64,000 nucleotides of DNA from Pseudomonas sp. TCU-HL1 (GTDB lineage Bacteria > Pseudomonadota > Gammaproteobacteria > Pseudomonadales > Pseudomonadaceae): NCBI RefSeq assembly GCF_001708505.1, contig NZ_CP015992.1, positions 2,914,001 through 2,978,000 on the forward strand, written 5' to 3'. The notes beneath the pieces were generated by a model. It saw only the letters and a program-made list of their open reading frames with translations, ran no database searches and had not been told where the DNA came from. A program made the position numbers and the translations under genes. Shown here piece by piece: positions 17,424 to 26,452 of this stretch (positions within the stretch are counted from its first letter, which is position 1; each line of letters starts with the position of its first letter).

Positions 17424-18563
17424 TTACCCTCCACAGGTTTCCGTTATCAACTCGTCGACCACGGCGACCAGCGCCTGCTGCCGGGGCAGGCCGGCCTGCA
17501 GCGCTTCGCGGTAGCGCTGCAATTGGCGGTCGGCACTGCTGCCATAGCGCAGCACATGCCGGCCACGCACGAAGGCCTGGCTGTCGCCTTCGGACTCGGC
17601 GAGCGCGCCGAAACAGGCGTGGGCCCGCGCCAGCCAGGCGCCCGCTGAGAGACTGGCCTCGCCCGATGCGTCGAGGTACATCCCGTGGATGCCGAAACGC
17701 ATGGCACGCCAGTGGTTTTCCTTCAGCACCAGGCGCTGTAGCAGTGAATCCTGCGGGTCGTCGTCATCCTGGCTCATGGCCCAGCTGACCAGGGCACGAA
17801 ACAGGGCAACGACGCAGAGGGCATCCTCCACCGAGGGGCAGGCGTCGGCGGCCAGCAGCTCCAGGGTAGGGAAGCGCGGCGACGGACGAATGCACCAGGC
17901 GAGGTCGCTTTCGCGGCGAGTCGCCCCCGAGGCGATCAGCCACTGCACGTAGGCCGCGAAGGCCGGTTCATCCGGGAAGTGCTCGGGAATGCCCCGGTGC
18001 GGCCATTCGGCGTTGACGGCCTGGCGATAGCTCATCAGCCCGGTGGGACGGCCGTTCCACAGGGGCGATGACGTGCTCAGGGCCAGCAGCAGCGGGAGCC
18101 AGCCGAGCACCCGGTTCATCACCCGGATGCGGTCAACGTCCGGGGGCACCCGCACATGTACCCGCATGCCGCAGACCAGGCTGCGGTGGGCGATCATCCG
18201 GTGGTCTTCGAAGAGCGGCTGGAAATACGGGTCCTCGGAGGGCACTTGCACGTGCCAGTCGGCGAAGGGGTGCGACCCCACGCAGATCGGCGCCAGTTGA
18301 TGCTCCTCGGCAATGCCTGCCAGCCGGGTGCGACGCTCCAGCAACCAGGCTCGGGCCTCGGCGATTTCCAGCAGGTTGGGCTGGATCATGTCCAGCTGCA
18401 CCAGGCTCTGGAACATACCCTGGCTGAAGCCGTCCCTGAATGCGTTGTGGGCGGACTGGAGGAAACCTTCGGGCAGGTGCGGCGGCAGGTTGCGGCTGCG
18501 TGTGTCGACCAGGAAGAAGGTTTCTTCGACGCCGAACGCGGGTGCAACAGGATCGTTGGGCAT
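17424..18563 (-). CDS. Carboxylate-amine ligase, YbdK/GCS2-type
   Basis: A 379-residue ATP-grasp-like ligase of the glutamate-cysteine ligase 2 (YbdK) family, which has weak gamma-glutamylcysteine synthetase activity in E. coli. Seen are FGVEETFFLVD at the N-terminus (ATP/metal site), MIQPNLLEI and CVGSHPFADW, CGMRVHVRVPPD, and the C-terminal KENHWRAMRFGIHGMYLD. The physiological product is unknown. It converges on the RES toxin gene with only 41 bp between. A perfect palindrome lies just upstream of its start. Confidence 0.88.
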   Translation of the reverse strand: MPNDPVAPAFGVEETFFLVDTRSRNLPPHLPEGFLQSAHNAFRDGFSQGMFQSLVQLDMIQPNLLEIAEARAWLLERRTRLAGIAEEHQLAPICVGSHPFADWHVQVPSEDPYFQPLFEDHRMIAHRSLVCGMRVHVRVPPDVDRIRVMNRVLGWLPLLLALSTSSPLWNGRPTGLMSYRQAVNAEWPHRGIPEHFPDEPAFAAYVQWLIASGATRRESDLAWCIRPSPRFPTLELLAADACPSVEDALCVVALFRALVSWAMSQDDDDPQDSLLQRLVLKENHWRAMRFGIHGMYLDASGEASLSAGAWLARAHACFGALAESEGDSQAFVRGRHVLRYGSSADRQLQRYREALQAGLPRQQALVAVVDELITETCGG

Positions 18564-18578
18564 GCGGGTCGCCTCGAA

Positions 18579-18594
18579 CTTGCCTTAAGGCAAG
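18579..18594. promoter_or_regulatory. Perfect 16-bp palindrome upstream of ybdK-like gene
   Basis: CTTGCCTTAAGGCAAG is fully palindromic and lies 15 bp before the ligase start on the minus strand. It may be an operator; no T-run supports a terminator. Confidence 0.4.
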
Positions 18595-18769
18595 TGACGT
18601 ACCCGCTGGCGTAGGTTTCAAGGACCGTTGGTCTGCAAGGGCTCTGCAACGGGGGTGTCATCGATCCGGGGGATGCTTTCCGATGAATAGCCGCCCAATG
18701 ACATTTACGTGGCGTATTTCCCTGCTAGGTTTTCCAGTCCGGCCACTCGATTGGTGGGGAGGACTGAGA

Positions 18770-19000
18770 ATGAATAATTTGATGCTTCGCCAGGTTGAGG
18801 ACACCTTGAACAAGATGAGCGTTACCTTTCAGTTCGAATGCCTGTGGGAGGCCGATGGAAGCTGTTCCATTACTCTCAGCAATCACCATCTCGCCATACC
18901 CCGGACTACCGTTGCCGGCATCAGCCAGCGGGACATTCGGGATGAATCCAGCACCCAGCGCCTGGGCCTGGAATTGATGGACCGGCTACTGGTCGACTGA
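18770..19000 (+). CDS. Small hypothetical protein, 76 aa
   Basis: I do not recognise this 76-residue soluble protein (starts MNNLMLRQVEDTLNK, ends LGLELMDRLLVD). A strong ribosome site GGGGAGGACTGAGA precedes ATG 18770. Its stop overlaps the next start as TGATG, so both are probably co-translated. The larger open frame from 18440 is not credible because it crosses the ligase promoter. Confidence 0.65.
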   Translation: MNNLMLRQVEDTLNKMSVTFQFECLWEADGSCSITLSNHHLAIPRTTVAGISQRDIRDESSTQRLGLELMDRLLVD

Positions 19001-19302
19001 TGAAGCACGATGCCAGCCAGCCGAAGTTGCAGGTCCTGCACCAGCCTTCCGGCAAAAGCCCCCGATCGGTCGAACGTGTCGCCATCTTCATGGTGATCAG
19101 CATGTTCATGCTGGGTGTTTACGGCCAGTACGCCGGCCGTGGCCCCGGCACCGTCGCCCTCCAGGGCAAGCCGGCGAAGCCCCCGGTATTCGAGTTCCAG
19201 CGCTTGAGCGGCAACCCCGCCGAGCGAACCGCCGATTCCGGGCAGCGTCCGCGGCAGGACAACCGGGCTGCGCAGGGCCAGCAGGCGCGGGTGCAGTTGT
19301 AA
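19000..19302 (+). CDS. Small single-pass membrane protein, 100 aa
   Basis: An unrecognised 100-residue protein with one membrane segment at about 27-45 (VAIFMVISMFMLGVYGQYA) and a Pro/Gln/Arg-rich, probably disordered C-terminal half. The short basic N-terminus suggests N-in orientation with the tail in the periplasm. It is coupled to the upstream 76-residue gene by an overlapping start and stop. Confidence 0.6.
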   Translation: MKHDASQPKLQVLHQPSGKSPRSVERVAIFMVISMFMLGVYGQYAGRGPGTVALQGKPAKPPVFEFQRLSGNPAERTADSGQRPRQDNRAAQGQQARVQL

Positions 19303-19322
19303 CCGACGGTGCAGGGTCTCCC

Positions 19323-19420
19323 TGTAGGAGCGACTTCAGTCGCGAAGCAGGCCAGAAGTCTGCCTGTCAGGCTTGCAGGCCGCTGCGCGGCCAATCGCGA
19401 ATGAATTCACTCCCACAAGG
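19323..19420. repeat. TGTAGGAGCGACTTCAGTCGC-type repeat
   Basis: Carries the palindromic GCGACTTCAGTCGC core, then AGGCTTGCAGGCCGCTGCGC and AATCGCGAATGAATTC. The same order is repeated at 26061-26135. Confidence 0.75.
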
Positions 19421-19439
19421 ACGAGTGCCTTAATACCCC

Positions 19440-20894
19440 TCAAACCACCAGGCACCCCGGTACACGCTGGGTCCAGCCGCTGGCCTGCTCAAAGGCATGG
19501 GCCAGTTGCAGCACGGCGAGGTCGGCCTGGTGCGGGCCGATGATCTGCAGGCCCATGGGCAGGCCACGGCTGTCGAAGCCGACCGGGACGTTGGCCGCCG
19601 GGCAGCCGGAAAGGGTGCAGGGGATCACCACTTCCATCCAGCGGTGGTAGGTGTCCATGGCGCGGCCCGCGATTTCCTTCGGCCAGTGTTGGTTCTTGTC
19701 GAACGGGAAGACCTGGGCGCTGGGCAGCAGCAGGTAGTCGTAGCGCTCGAACAACTGGCAGACGACGCGGTACCAGTCGGTACGGGCGGCGGAGGCGCGC
19801 GATATGTCCATGGCCGATAGCTGCAGACCGTTCTCCACCTCCCAGATGGCTTCCGGCTTGAGCAGCTCGCGCCTGGCCGGGTCGGCGTAATGCCCCCCCA
19901 GTGAACTGGCCACCTGCCAGTGGCGCAGGGTGCGCCAGGTGTCCCAGAGTTGCGCCATGGCGTAGTCGGGCCGGGCATTGTCTATCGTGCAGCCGAGGGC
20001 TTCGAAGTCCTTGAAGGCCCTGTGGCAGAGCTCCAGCACGCCGCGCTCCATCGGCAGGTAGCCGTCGAAGTCGCCCAGCCAGCCGAGCCGGGCGCCTTTG
20101 AATTCACGGTCCAGGGCGCCGGCGAAGTCCTGGCCACCGGCGGCGATGGACAGCGGGGAGCGGGCATCGACGCCGGCCTGTACCGACAGCAGCAGGGCAA
20201 CGTCGCGGGTATTGCGGCCCATGGGGCCTTCGTAGCCGAGCTGGTCGAGGAAGAGGTCGGCGGCGTCGTCGAAGGGCACTCGGCCTTGGGACGGGCGCAA
20301 GCCAATGATGTTGTTGAATGCTGCCGGGTTGCGCAGCGAGCCCATCATGTCGCTGCCGTCGGCCACCGGAACCAGGCGCATGGCCAGGGCCGCCGCCGCG
20401 CCGCCGCTGCTGCCACCAGCCGTGCGGGTCGGATCGTAGGCGCAGCCGGTGGCACCGAACAGCGGATTGTAGGTCTGCGAGCCGAGGCCGAACTCCGGGG
20501 TGTTGCTCTTGCCGATGATGATGGCGCCCGCAGCCTTCAGGCGCTCGACCATGATGCCGTCGCGCTCGGGGATATGGTCCTTGTACAGCGGCGAGCCGAG
20601 GGTGGTGCGGATGCCTTTGGTGAGGGACAGGTCCTTCACTGCATGGGGCAGGCCGTGCATCCAGCCCTTGTAGTCGCCACGGGCGAGTTCGGCGTCACGC
20701 TGGTCGGCTTCGGCCAGCAGCTGTTCGGCCGGTTGCAGGCTGACCAGGGCATTCACCCGAGGGTTGAAACGCTCGATATGGGCCAGGTAGTCCTGCATCA
20801 CCTCGCGGCAGGACACCTGGCGCTGGCGGATGTGCAGGGAAAGCTGGTGGGCTGGCAGTTGCACCAGCTCACTGATGGGTTCGTTCTTGCTCAT
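19440..20894 (-). CDS. Amidase-signature family hydrolase in a polyamine-type ABC operon
   Basis: A 484-residue amidase-signature enzyme of standard length. Catalytic Lys in GLPHAVKDLS (about residue 85), cis-Ser in AGGSSGG (about 160) and the nucleophile loop DGSDMMGSLRNPA (about 180). It follows the binding-protein gene by 64 bp and closes the operon, so it probably hydrolyses the amide that the transporter imports, or a derivative of it. Annotation as GatA would be wrong, since gatB/gatC are absent. The substrate cannot be deduced. Confidence 0.85.
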   Translation of the reverse strand: MSKNEPISELVQLPAHQLSLHIRQRQVSCREVMQDYLAHIERFNPRVNALVSLQPAEQLLAEADQRDAELARGDYKGWMHGLPHAVKDLSLTKGIRTTLGSPLYKDHIPERDGIMVERLKAAGAIIIGKSNTPEFGLGSQTYNPLFGATGCAYDPTRTAGGSSGGAAAALAMRLVPVADGSDMMGSLRNPAAFNNIIGLRPSQGRVPFDDAADLFLDQLGYEGPMGRNTRDVALLLSVQAGVDARSPLSIAAGGQDFAGALDREFKGARLGWLGDFDGYLPMERGVLELCHRAFKDFEALGCTIDNARPDYAMAQLWDTWRTLRHWQVASSLGGHYADPARRELLKPEAIWEVENGLQLSAMDISRASAARTDWYRVVCQLFERYDYLLLPSAQVFPFDKNQHWPKEIAGRAMDTYHRWMEVVIPCTLSGCPAANVPVGFDSRGLPMGLQIIGPHQADLAVLQLAHAFEQASGWTQRVPGCLVV

Positions 20895-20958
20895 GGTTCT
20901 GCCTTGGGTAAACGGCGGATTGCGTAAGGCCCCGCCCTGGCGGGCGGGGCCGGGCGGC

Positions 20959-21993
20959 TCAGCGCATCAGGTTGGTCCAGACGCGGTCGGCCAGGCGGAT
21001 GGCGCCTTCGCCACAGGTCTTGCTGAAGAGCACCTTGGTGCCGTCGGGGATGTGCAGCTCCGGGGCATCCTTCAGGCTGGCGTCCAGGAAGGGCTCCACG
21101 CCCTTGACCGGGCTCTGGTGCTTGAGGAAGTTCTGCGTCAGCGCGGCGTTTTCCGGCTGGCTCAGGAAGGCGATGAAGCGCTTCGCGTTATCCGGGTTGC
21201 GCGCGCCCTTGGGGATCACCAGGTTGTCCACCCAGGCCATCACGCCTTCCTTCGGGTAGAGGTAGCGCAGGCTCGGCTTCATTTCGCGGGCACGCATGGA
21301 GGAGCCGCCCCAGAACAGCGACATGTCGATCTCGCCCGAGGCCAGGTTCTCGCGGATGGAGCCGGCCTTGGAGCTGTAGGTCTTCACGAAGGGCTTCTGT
21401 GCTTTCAGCAGATTCAGTACCTGCTGCATCTGCTTGGGGTCTTCGCTGCACAGCGGGATGTCCAGATAGACGCTGGCGGCATCGATCACCTCGCTGGATG
21501 AGTCGAACATGTTGATCTTGCCCTGCAGCTCGGCCGGCGGCTGGAACAGCAGCGCCAGGCTGTCGGTCGGGCCCTTGTAGGTGCCGGTGTCCACGACGAC
21601 GCTGGTGGTGCCCCAGATGAAGGGGACGGAATAGGCGCCTTGCGGGTCCCAGGTGGGCTTCTTCAGGTTATCGACGATGCCCGCGTAGTAGGGCTGCTGG
21701 ATCGGGTCGAAGCGCTCCAGCAGGTTCTCCTGCACCAGGATCGGCACGAACTGGTGCGACGGAATGGCCACGTCGTAGCCGGTGCCGCCCTGTTTGAGCT
21801 TGGCCAGCAGGGTTTCGTTGGAGTCGTAGGAATCCACCGTGACCTTGATGCCGGTTTCCTTCTGGAACTTCTCGAGGATCTGCGGCGAGAAGTAGCCGCT
21901 CCAGCTCACTACGTTGAGTTGGCCATCGGCCTGGGCGGACAGGCTCAGGCCCAGCGCCAGGCCGGCGCCGAGGGTTTTCATCACTGCATGCAT
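20959..21993 (-). CDS. Periplasmic solute-binding protein, PotD/PotF-like
   Basis: A 344-residue extracellular solute-binding protein of the spermidine/putrescine type. It has a signal peptide (MHAVMKTLGAGLALGLSLSAQA) followed by the family opening LNVVSWSGYFSP and the conserved YDVAIPS and VDNLVIPKGARNPD segments. GGAGAG eight bases upstream supports ATG 21993. It delivers substrate to the two permeases encoded upstream in the same operon. The ligand could be a polyamine or another cationic compound; specificity cannot be read reliably. Confidence 0.88.
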   Translation of the reverse strand: MHAVMKTLGAGLALGLSLSAQADGQLNVVSWSGYFSPQILEKFQKETGIKVTVDSYDSNETLLAKLKQGGTGYDVAIPSHQFVPILVQENLLERFDPIQQPYYAGIVDNLKKPTWDPQGAYSVPFIWGTTSVVVDTGTYKGPTDSLALLFQPPAELQGKINMFDSSSEVIDAASVYLDIPLCSEDPKQMQQVLNLLKAQKPFVKTYSSKAGSIRENLASGEIDMSLFWGGSSMRAREMKPSLRYLYPKEGVMAWVDNLVIPKGARNPDNAKRFIAFLSQPENAALTQNFLKHQSPVKGVEPFLDASLKDAPELHIPDGTKVLFSKTCGEGAIRLADRVWTNLMR

Positions 21994-22009
21994 GGGTTGG
22001 CTCTCCGGT

Positions 22010-22819
22010 TCAGTGTTTTTTCTTGCCGAGCAGGTAGGACAGGGTCACGAACAGCACGGAGACCCCGAGGATCAAGGTGGAAACCGCATTCACGTCGGGC
22101 GTCACGCCCATTCGCAGCAGGCCGAAGATGAAGATCGGCAGGGTGGTGGTGCCGGCCTGGGAGACCATCATCGAAATCACGAAGTTATCCAGCGAGACGA
22201 TGAAGGCCAGCATCAGCCCGGAGACGATCCCCGGCATCAGCAGGGGCAGGGTGACTTTGTGGAAGGTCCGCCACTGGCCGGCGTAGAGGTCGGCGGCGGC
22301 CTCTTCCAGGGACAGGTCCATGTCGTCGAGACGGGCACGGATTGGCAGGTAGGCGAAGGGGATGCAGAACACCGTGTGGGCGATGATCAGGTTGCCGTAG
22401 CCGAGCGACAGGCCAAGGGTGGAGAACAGCGCCAGGGTGGCGACGCCGACGACGATTTCCGGCAGCACCAGCGGCAGCATGATGGCGCCGATGGACAGGC
22501 GCATCCCCTTGAACTTCGCCCCCCGCGAGGTACCCAGCGCCGCCAGGGTGGCGATGGCGGTGGCCGCCAGACTGGCACACACGGCGATCAGCAGGCTGTT
22601 GCCAGCGGCCTGGCGCAACGCCTGATTGGCGAAGGCCGCGCGGTACCAGTCGAGGCTGAAACCGGTCCAGATGGTGGCCGACTGGTTGGCGTTGAACGAG
22701 AGCACCACCAGCACCAGGATCGGCGCATAGAGGTAGAGATAGAACAGGAAGCTGAAGCCGCCGAAGCCGGGGAAGTCCTGGACGCCCAGGCGGCGATTTC
22801 TCATCAGGCGCAACATCAC
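22010..22819 (-). CDS. ABC transporter permease, PotC/PotI-like
   Basis: A 269-residue inner-membrane permease with about six membrane segments and the EAA loop SLEEAAADLYAGQWRTFHKVTLPLL shortened here to its core EAAADLYAGQ, contact site for the ATPase. Its start overlaps the end of the other permease gene by four bases, so translation is coupled. It forms the channel with the PotB-like permease. Confidence 0.88.
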   Translation of the reverse strand: MMLRLMRNRRLGVQDFPGFGGFSFLFYLYLYAPILVLVVLSFNANQSATIWTGFSLDWYRAAFANQALRQAAGNSLLIAVCASLAATAIATLAALGTSRGAKFKGMRLSIGAIMLPLVLPEIVVGVATLALFSTLGLSLGYGNLIIAHTVFCIPFAYLPIRARLDDMDLSLEEAAADLYAGQWRTFHKVTLPLLMPGIVSGLMLAFIVSLDNFVISMMVSQAGTTTLPIFIFGLLRMGVTPDVNAVSTLILGVSVLFVTLSYLLGKKKH

Positions 22820-23742
22820 ACACCTCCGCGGGCGAGGCGCTGGCGTTCGGCGCGCAGCGCATAGACGGTCAGGACCAGCATCACGGCGGCCATCAGCACC
22901 AGCGACAGGGCGGCGCCGAAGGGCCAGTTACGGGCATCGCTGAACTGCCGGAAGATCAGGTTGCCGAGCATCATCTTGGTCCCGCCGCCCAACAGTTCCG
23001 GAGCGATCATGGCGCCCAGGCAGGGCACGAAGGTGAGGATGGCGCCGGCGAGGATGCCCGGTTTGGCAATGGGCAGTACCACCTTGCGCAGGGTACGCAC
23101 GCGACCGGCGTAGAGGTCCTGGGCGGCCTCCAGCAGGCGCATGTCCATCTTCTCCAGGCAGGCGTAGATGGGCAGTACCACGAAGGGCGCATAGGTGTAG
23201 ACCAGCCCCAGCAGCACGGCGCCGTCGGTGTAGAGCAGTTGCAGCGGCTGGTCGATCAGGCCCAGGCCCATCAGGCTGCCGTTGATTACGCCGCTGCCGC
23301 GCAGCAGCAGGATCCAGGCATAGGTGCGGATCAGCAGGTTGGCCCAGAACGGCACAGTGATCAGGAAGATCAGCAGGCCGCGACGATGGGGCGGCTGCAT
23401 GGACAGCCAGACCGCCACCGGGAAACCCACCAGCAGGGTGACGAGCGTGGTGGCGGCGGCGATGCCCACCGAGCGCAGGGCGATCATCAGGTAGGAGTCG
23501 GCGAAGGCGAGGCTGTCGTCCAGCTGTCGCTCGAACAGCAGCGACAGGTAGGACTCGGTGCTGAACACGCGGTTGACCCCACCGTAGGGGTTGGCCTCCA
23601 TCAGCGAATAGGCGACCACGATCAGGATCGGCAGGATCAGGAACAGGCCGATGGCGACCAGGGCGGGTGACACGCCGAGGACGCTCTGCAAGGTCTGTTG
23701 GCGCGCAAGCCGGGCGCCGGGCGCAAGAGTTGTCGGGTTCAT
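22816..23742 (-). CDS. ABC transporter permease, PotB/PotH-like
   Basis: A 308-residue permease with six membrane segments and the EAA loop LLEAAQDLYAGRVRTLRKVV. I start it at ATG 23742, 28 bp after the ATPase stop; the longer frame overlaps that gene and is unlikely. It pairs with the PotC-like permease. Confidence 0.88.
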   Translation of the reverse strand: MNPTTLAPGARLARQQTLQSVLGVSPALVAIGLFLILPILIVVAYSLMEANPYGGVNRVFSTESYLSLLFERQLDDSLAFADSYLMIALRSVGIAAATTLVTLLVGFPVAVWLSMQPPHRRGLLIFLITVPFWANLLIRTYAWILLLRGSGVINGSLMGLGLIDQPLQLLYTDGAVLLGLVYTYAPFVVLPIYACLEKMDMRLLEAAQDLYAGRVRTLRKVVLPIAKPGILAGAILTFVPCLGAMIAPELLGGGTKMMLGNLIFRQFSDARNWPFGAALSLVLMAAVMLVLTVYALRAERQRLARGGV

Positions 23743-23770
23743 AGCGGTTGGCCGTTGGCGAGTGGCGGGT

Positions 23771-24892
23771 TCAATCCAGCAGTACGCTGGCGCTGTCCGG
23801 GTCGAGCAGCAGGGCGGCGGCTTCGCCGGGGCGAAAGCGCAGGCCCTGGCCACCACGGTTCGGCGTGCGCACCGTCAGGCGGCTGCCATCGTCGAGGCTG
23901 ACGTGGTAGTGCAGGTCGGTGCCGAGATAGACCTGGCTGTCGACGCGACAGGGGATGGCGCCGCCCTGGGCGGGTTCCACCAGGTGCAGGCGCTCCGGGC
24001 GGATCGACAGGCAGACGTCCTGACCCGGCTTGACGCCGTCGCGAGCGGACGCGCGGAACGGCTTGCCGCCCGGCCCCTGGTAAATCGCCTGACCGCTTTC
24101 TTCTTTCAGCAGGCGCGCTTCGATGAAATTGGTTTCGCCGATGAAGTCCGCCACGAAGCGATTGCGTGGCTGCTCGTAGATCTCGTCCGGGCGTCCCACT
24201 TGCTGCACCTGGCCTTCGGAGAGCACGGCGATGCGGTCGGACATCGCCAGGGCCTCTTCCTGGTCGTGGGTGACGAAGATGAAGGTGATGCCGGTGCGCG
24301 CCTGGATGCTTTTCAGCTCCTCGCGCATGGCCTGGCGCAGCTTGAGGTCGAGGGCCGAGAGCGGCTCGTCCAGCAGCAGGACCTTGGGGTGCGGTGCCAG
24401 GGCACGGGCCAGGGCCACGCGCTGTTGCTGGCCACCGGACAACTGGCTCGGGCGGCGCTCGGCGAAGCGTTCCATCTGCACCATCGCCAGCATCTCGCGG
24501 ACCCGTTCGGCCACCTGGGCGCGGCTCATGCGCTGGCCCATCGGGTCCGACTCCAGGCCGAAGGCCAGGTTCTCCGCAATGGTCATGTGGGGGAACAGCG
24601 CGTAGTGCTGGAACACGGTGTTGACCGGGCGCTTGAACGGCGGCAGGTCGGCGATGTTTTCGCCGTAGAGGAGGATTTCCCCGGCGGTGGGGAATTCGAA
24701 GCCGGCGATCATGCGCAGCAGGGTGGTCTTGCCGCAGCCGGAGGGGCCGAGGAGGGTGAAGAACTCGTTGTCGCGGATATCGAGATCGACGCTCTTCAGG
24801 GCTACCGGCCCGTTCTGCGGATCGCCATAGACCTTGCGGACCGAACGAATCGACACCGCTGCCGTGGGCAACGGAACATGCACCGCATTCAT
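23771..24892 (-). CDS. ABC transporter ATP-binding protein, PotA/PotG-like
   Basis: A 373-residue ATPase with Walker A LLGPSGCGKTTLL, the signature LSGGQQQRVALARAL, Walker B VLLLDEPLSALD and the switch His in FVTHDQEEA, followed by a C-terminal TOBE regulatory domain (about 280-373). AGGAGAAGCAGTG before ATG 24892 is a strong ribosome site. It is the first gene of a leftward operon (ATPase, two permeases, binding protein, amidase), divergent from a LysR gene 248 bp away that probably controls it. Confidence 0.9.
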   Translation of the reverse strand: MNAVHVPLPTAAVSIRSVRKVYGDPQNGPVALKSVDLDIRDNEFFTLLGPSGCGKTTLLRMIAGFEFPTAGEILLYGENIADLPPFKRPVNTVFQHYALFPHMTIAENLAFGLESDPMGQRMSRAQVAERVREMLAMVQMERFAERRPSQLSGGQQQRVALARALAPHPKVLLLDEPLSALDLKLRQAMREELKSIQARTGITFIFVTHDQEEALAMSDRIAVLSEGQVQQVGRPDEIYEQPRNRFVADFIGETNFIEARLLKEESGQAIYQGPGGKPFRASARDGVKPGQDVCLSIRPERLHLVEPAQGGAIPCRVDSQVYLGTDLHYHVSLDDGSRLTVRTPNRGGQGLRFRPGEAAALLLDPDSASVLLD

Positions 24893-25140
24893 CACTGCTT
24901 CTCCTGTTCCCCGTGGTTCGGGTGGCCGCGTATGCTGGCGGCCGGGCCTGGAGCCACGGGCTTTCGATTGTTGTTCTAGGCAGTCCCGGCAGTACCGGGG
25001 CAACAGGGAGTTGATCGGGCGAGGTTGTTGTTATTCGTGCCTCGGGACCGATCATCTGGCAGGGGATGCGGGCTATAAAGCTCAATTTTCTTACATGTGA
25101 TATTAAAAAAACTAACAGCCAGACAGGTGCCGCGTTTTCC

Positions 25141-26040
25141 ATGTCCATCCGCCGCTTGCCACCCCTCAATGCCGTGCGTGCCTTCGAGGCCGCCGCCCAA
25201 CTGGGCAGCTATGTCGCCGCGTCCAGGGCCCTGCACGTCACTCAGCCGGCCATCGGCCGCCATGTGAAGCTGCTGGAGGAGTGGCTGGGCGTGCAACTGT
25301 TCGACCGCACATCCCGTGGCGTGGAGTTGACCCCGACCGGGCGGCAGTACTACGCGCGGATCAGCGCGGCGCTGGCGCAGATCGCCGATGCCGGCGATGA
25401 AGTGGCGAAGCAGGGCAACGTGCGCTGGCTGAAGATCCTTGCCGTCCCGGCCTTCGCCAAGCGCTGGCTGACGCCCAAGCTGGAAGCCGTGAGCCGCATG
25501 CGGCCGGGGTTGAAGATCGTCATCGAGCCCAATTCCACCTTCACCGAAGTGGACGGCAAGAGCGCCGACCTGGGCATCGTCTACGGCATGCCGGGGGACT
25601 ACAGCGGCACCCTCGCCATCCTCATGCAGCCGCGGGTGTTCCCGGTGTGCTCACCGGAGTACCTGGCCCGCCGCGGTCCGATCGAGCGCGCGGAAGACCT
25701 CGCCCGGCACGACCTCATCCACTACGACAGCGAATGGTGGAACCTCTGGTTCGCCCGAGTGGGCGTGGCGGTGCAGGTGAGTGCCGACGTGCTCTACGTG
25801 AGCAACGACTACGTGCTGTCCCTGGCCGAGGGCGGTCGCGGCATCGCCCTCGCCAACGAGGTGCTGGTGCGCCGCGAGCTGGAGAACGGCCAACTGGTGA
25901 AGGCCGTGGAGGTGGACGTGCCGCTGGAGAGCTACCAGTTGCTGACCCCTCCGGGGCCGGTGTCGGCCGATGTGCAGTGGTTCAGTGACTGGATTGCCGG
26001 GGCGCTGAAGGAAGACTTTCCGGAGGCGTTTTCGGGATAG
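25141..26040 (+). CDS. LysR-family regulator, GcvA-like
   Basis: A 299-residue LysR regulator. The N-terminal winged helix is RRLPPLNAVRAFEAAAQLGS with YVAASRALHVTQPAIGRHVK, as in the GcvA subgroup, and the effector domain runs from about residue 90. ATG 25141 is chosen over the longer frame from 25066, because the family normally starts with the helix-turn-helix within ten residues. Divergent from the polyamine-type ABC/amidase operon, its likely target. Confidence 0.88.
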   Translation: MSIRRLPPLNAVRAFEAAAQLGSYVAASRALHVTQPAIGRHVKLLEEWLGVQLFDRTSRGVELTPTGRQYYARISAALAQIADAGDEVAKQGNVRWLKILAVPAFAKRWLTPKLEAVSRMRPGLKIVIEPNSTFTEVDGKSADLGIVYGMPGDYSGTLAILMQPRVFPVCSPEYLARRGPIERAEDLARHDLIHYDSEWWNLWFARVGVAVQVSADVLYVSNDYVLSLAEGGRGIALANEVLVRRELENGQLVKAVEVDVPLESYQLLTPPGPVSADVQWFSDWIAGALKEDFPEAFSG

Positions 26041-26060
26041 GCCGGTGTGGCCCGTTTTGC

Positions 26061-26135
26061 TGTGGGAGCGACTTCAGTCGCGGAACAGGCCGAAGGCCAG
26101 CCTGTCAGGCTTACAGGCCGGTGCGCGGCCATTCG
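26061..26135. repeat. GGAGCGACTTCAGTCGC-type repeat
   Basis: Same layout as the copy at 19323-19420, including the GCGACTTCAGTCGC core and AGGCTTACAGGCCGGTGCGC. It directly abuts the composite repeat that follows. Confidence 0.75.
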
Positions 26136-26136
26136 C

Positions 26137-26427
26137 GAGTAAAGATCCACGTTCGTAGAACGTGGACTTGTGTTTGCCCCCTATAAGGGGGCCATCCTCA
26201 CACGCAGCACCCAGCTGATCTCCGCCACCGTGCCCAACAGTAGGGTGCGCCATGCGCACCGCGGCGATGGTGGCGACTCCGAGTCCATCTCCCGGTGCGC
26301 GCGGCGCACCCTACGGGACTGGCAGCATCCTGCTGGTTCGCTGACTCGAATCGTCACAGGCAGAGCCGGTGACTCAGGACCACGTCCGCAGGACGTGGTT
26401 TCCCGAGTTCAAATGAATTCGCTCCCC
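26137..26427 (+). repeat. Composite repeat, copy 1 (about 290 bp)
   Basis: Begins GAGTAAAGATCCACG with the perfect palindrome TCCACGTTC-GTA-GAACGTGGA, continues through a REP doublet (26250-26313), then a non-palindromic block (CTGCTGGTTCGCTGACTCGA), and ends with ACCACGTCC-GC-AGGACGTGGT and TTCAAATGAATTCGC. The copy at 57010-57289 has the same parts in the same order. No gene lies in 26041-26452. Confidence 0.85.
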
Positions 26428-26452
26428 CAAAGAGAAGCGGACTGCCCTCCAA

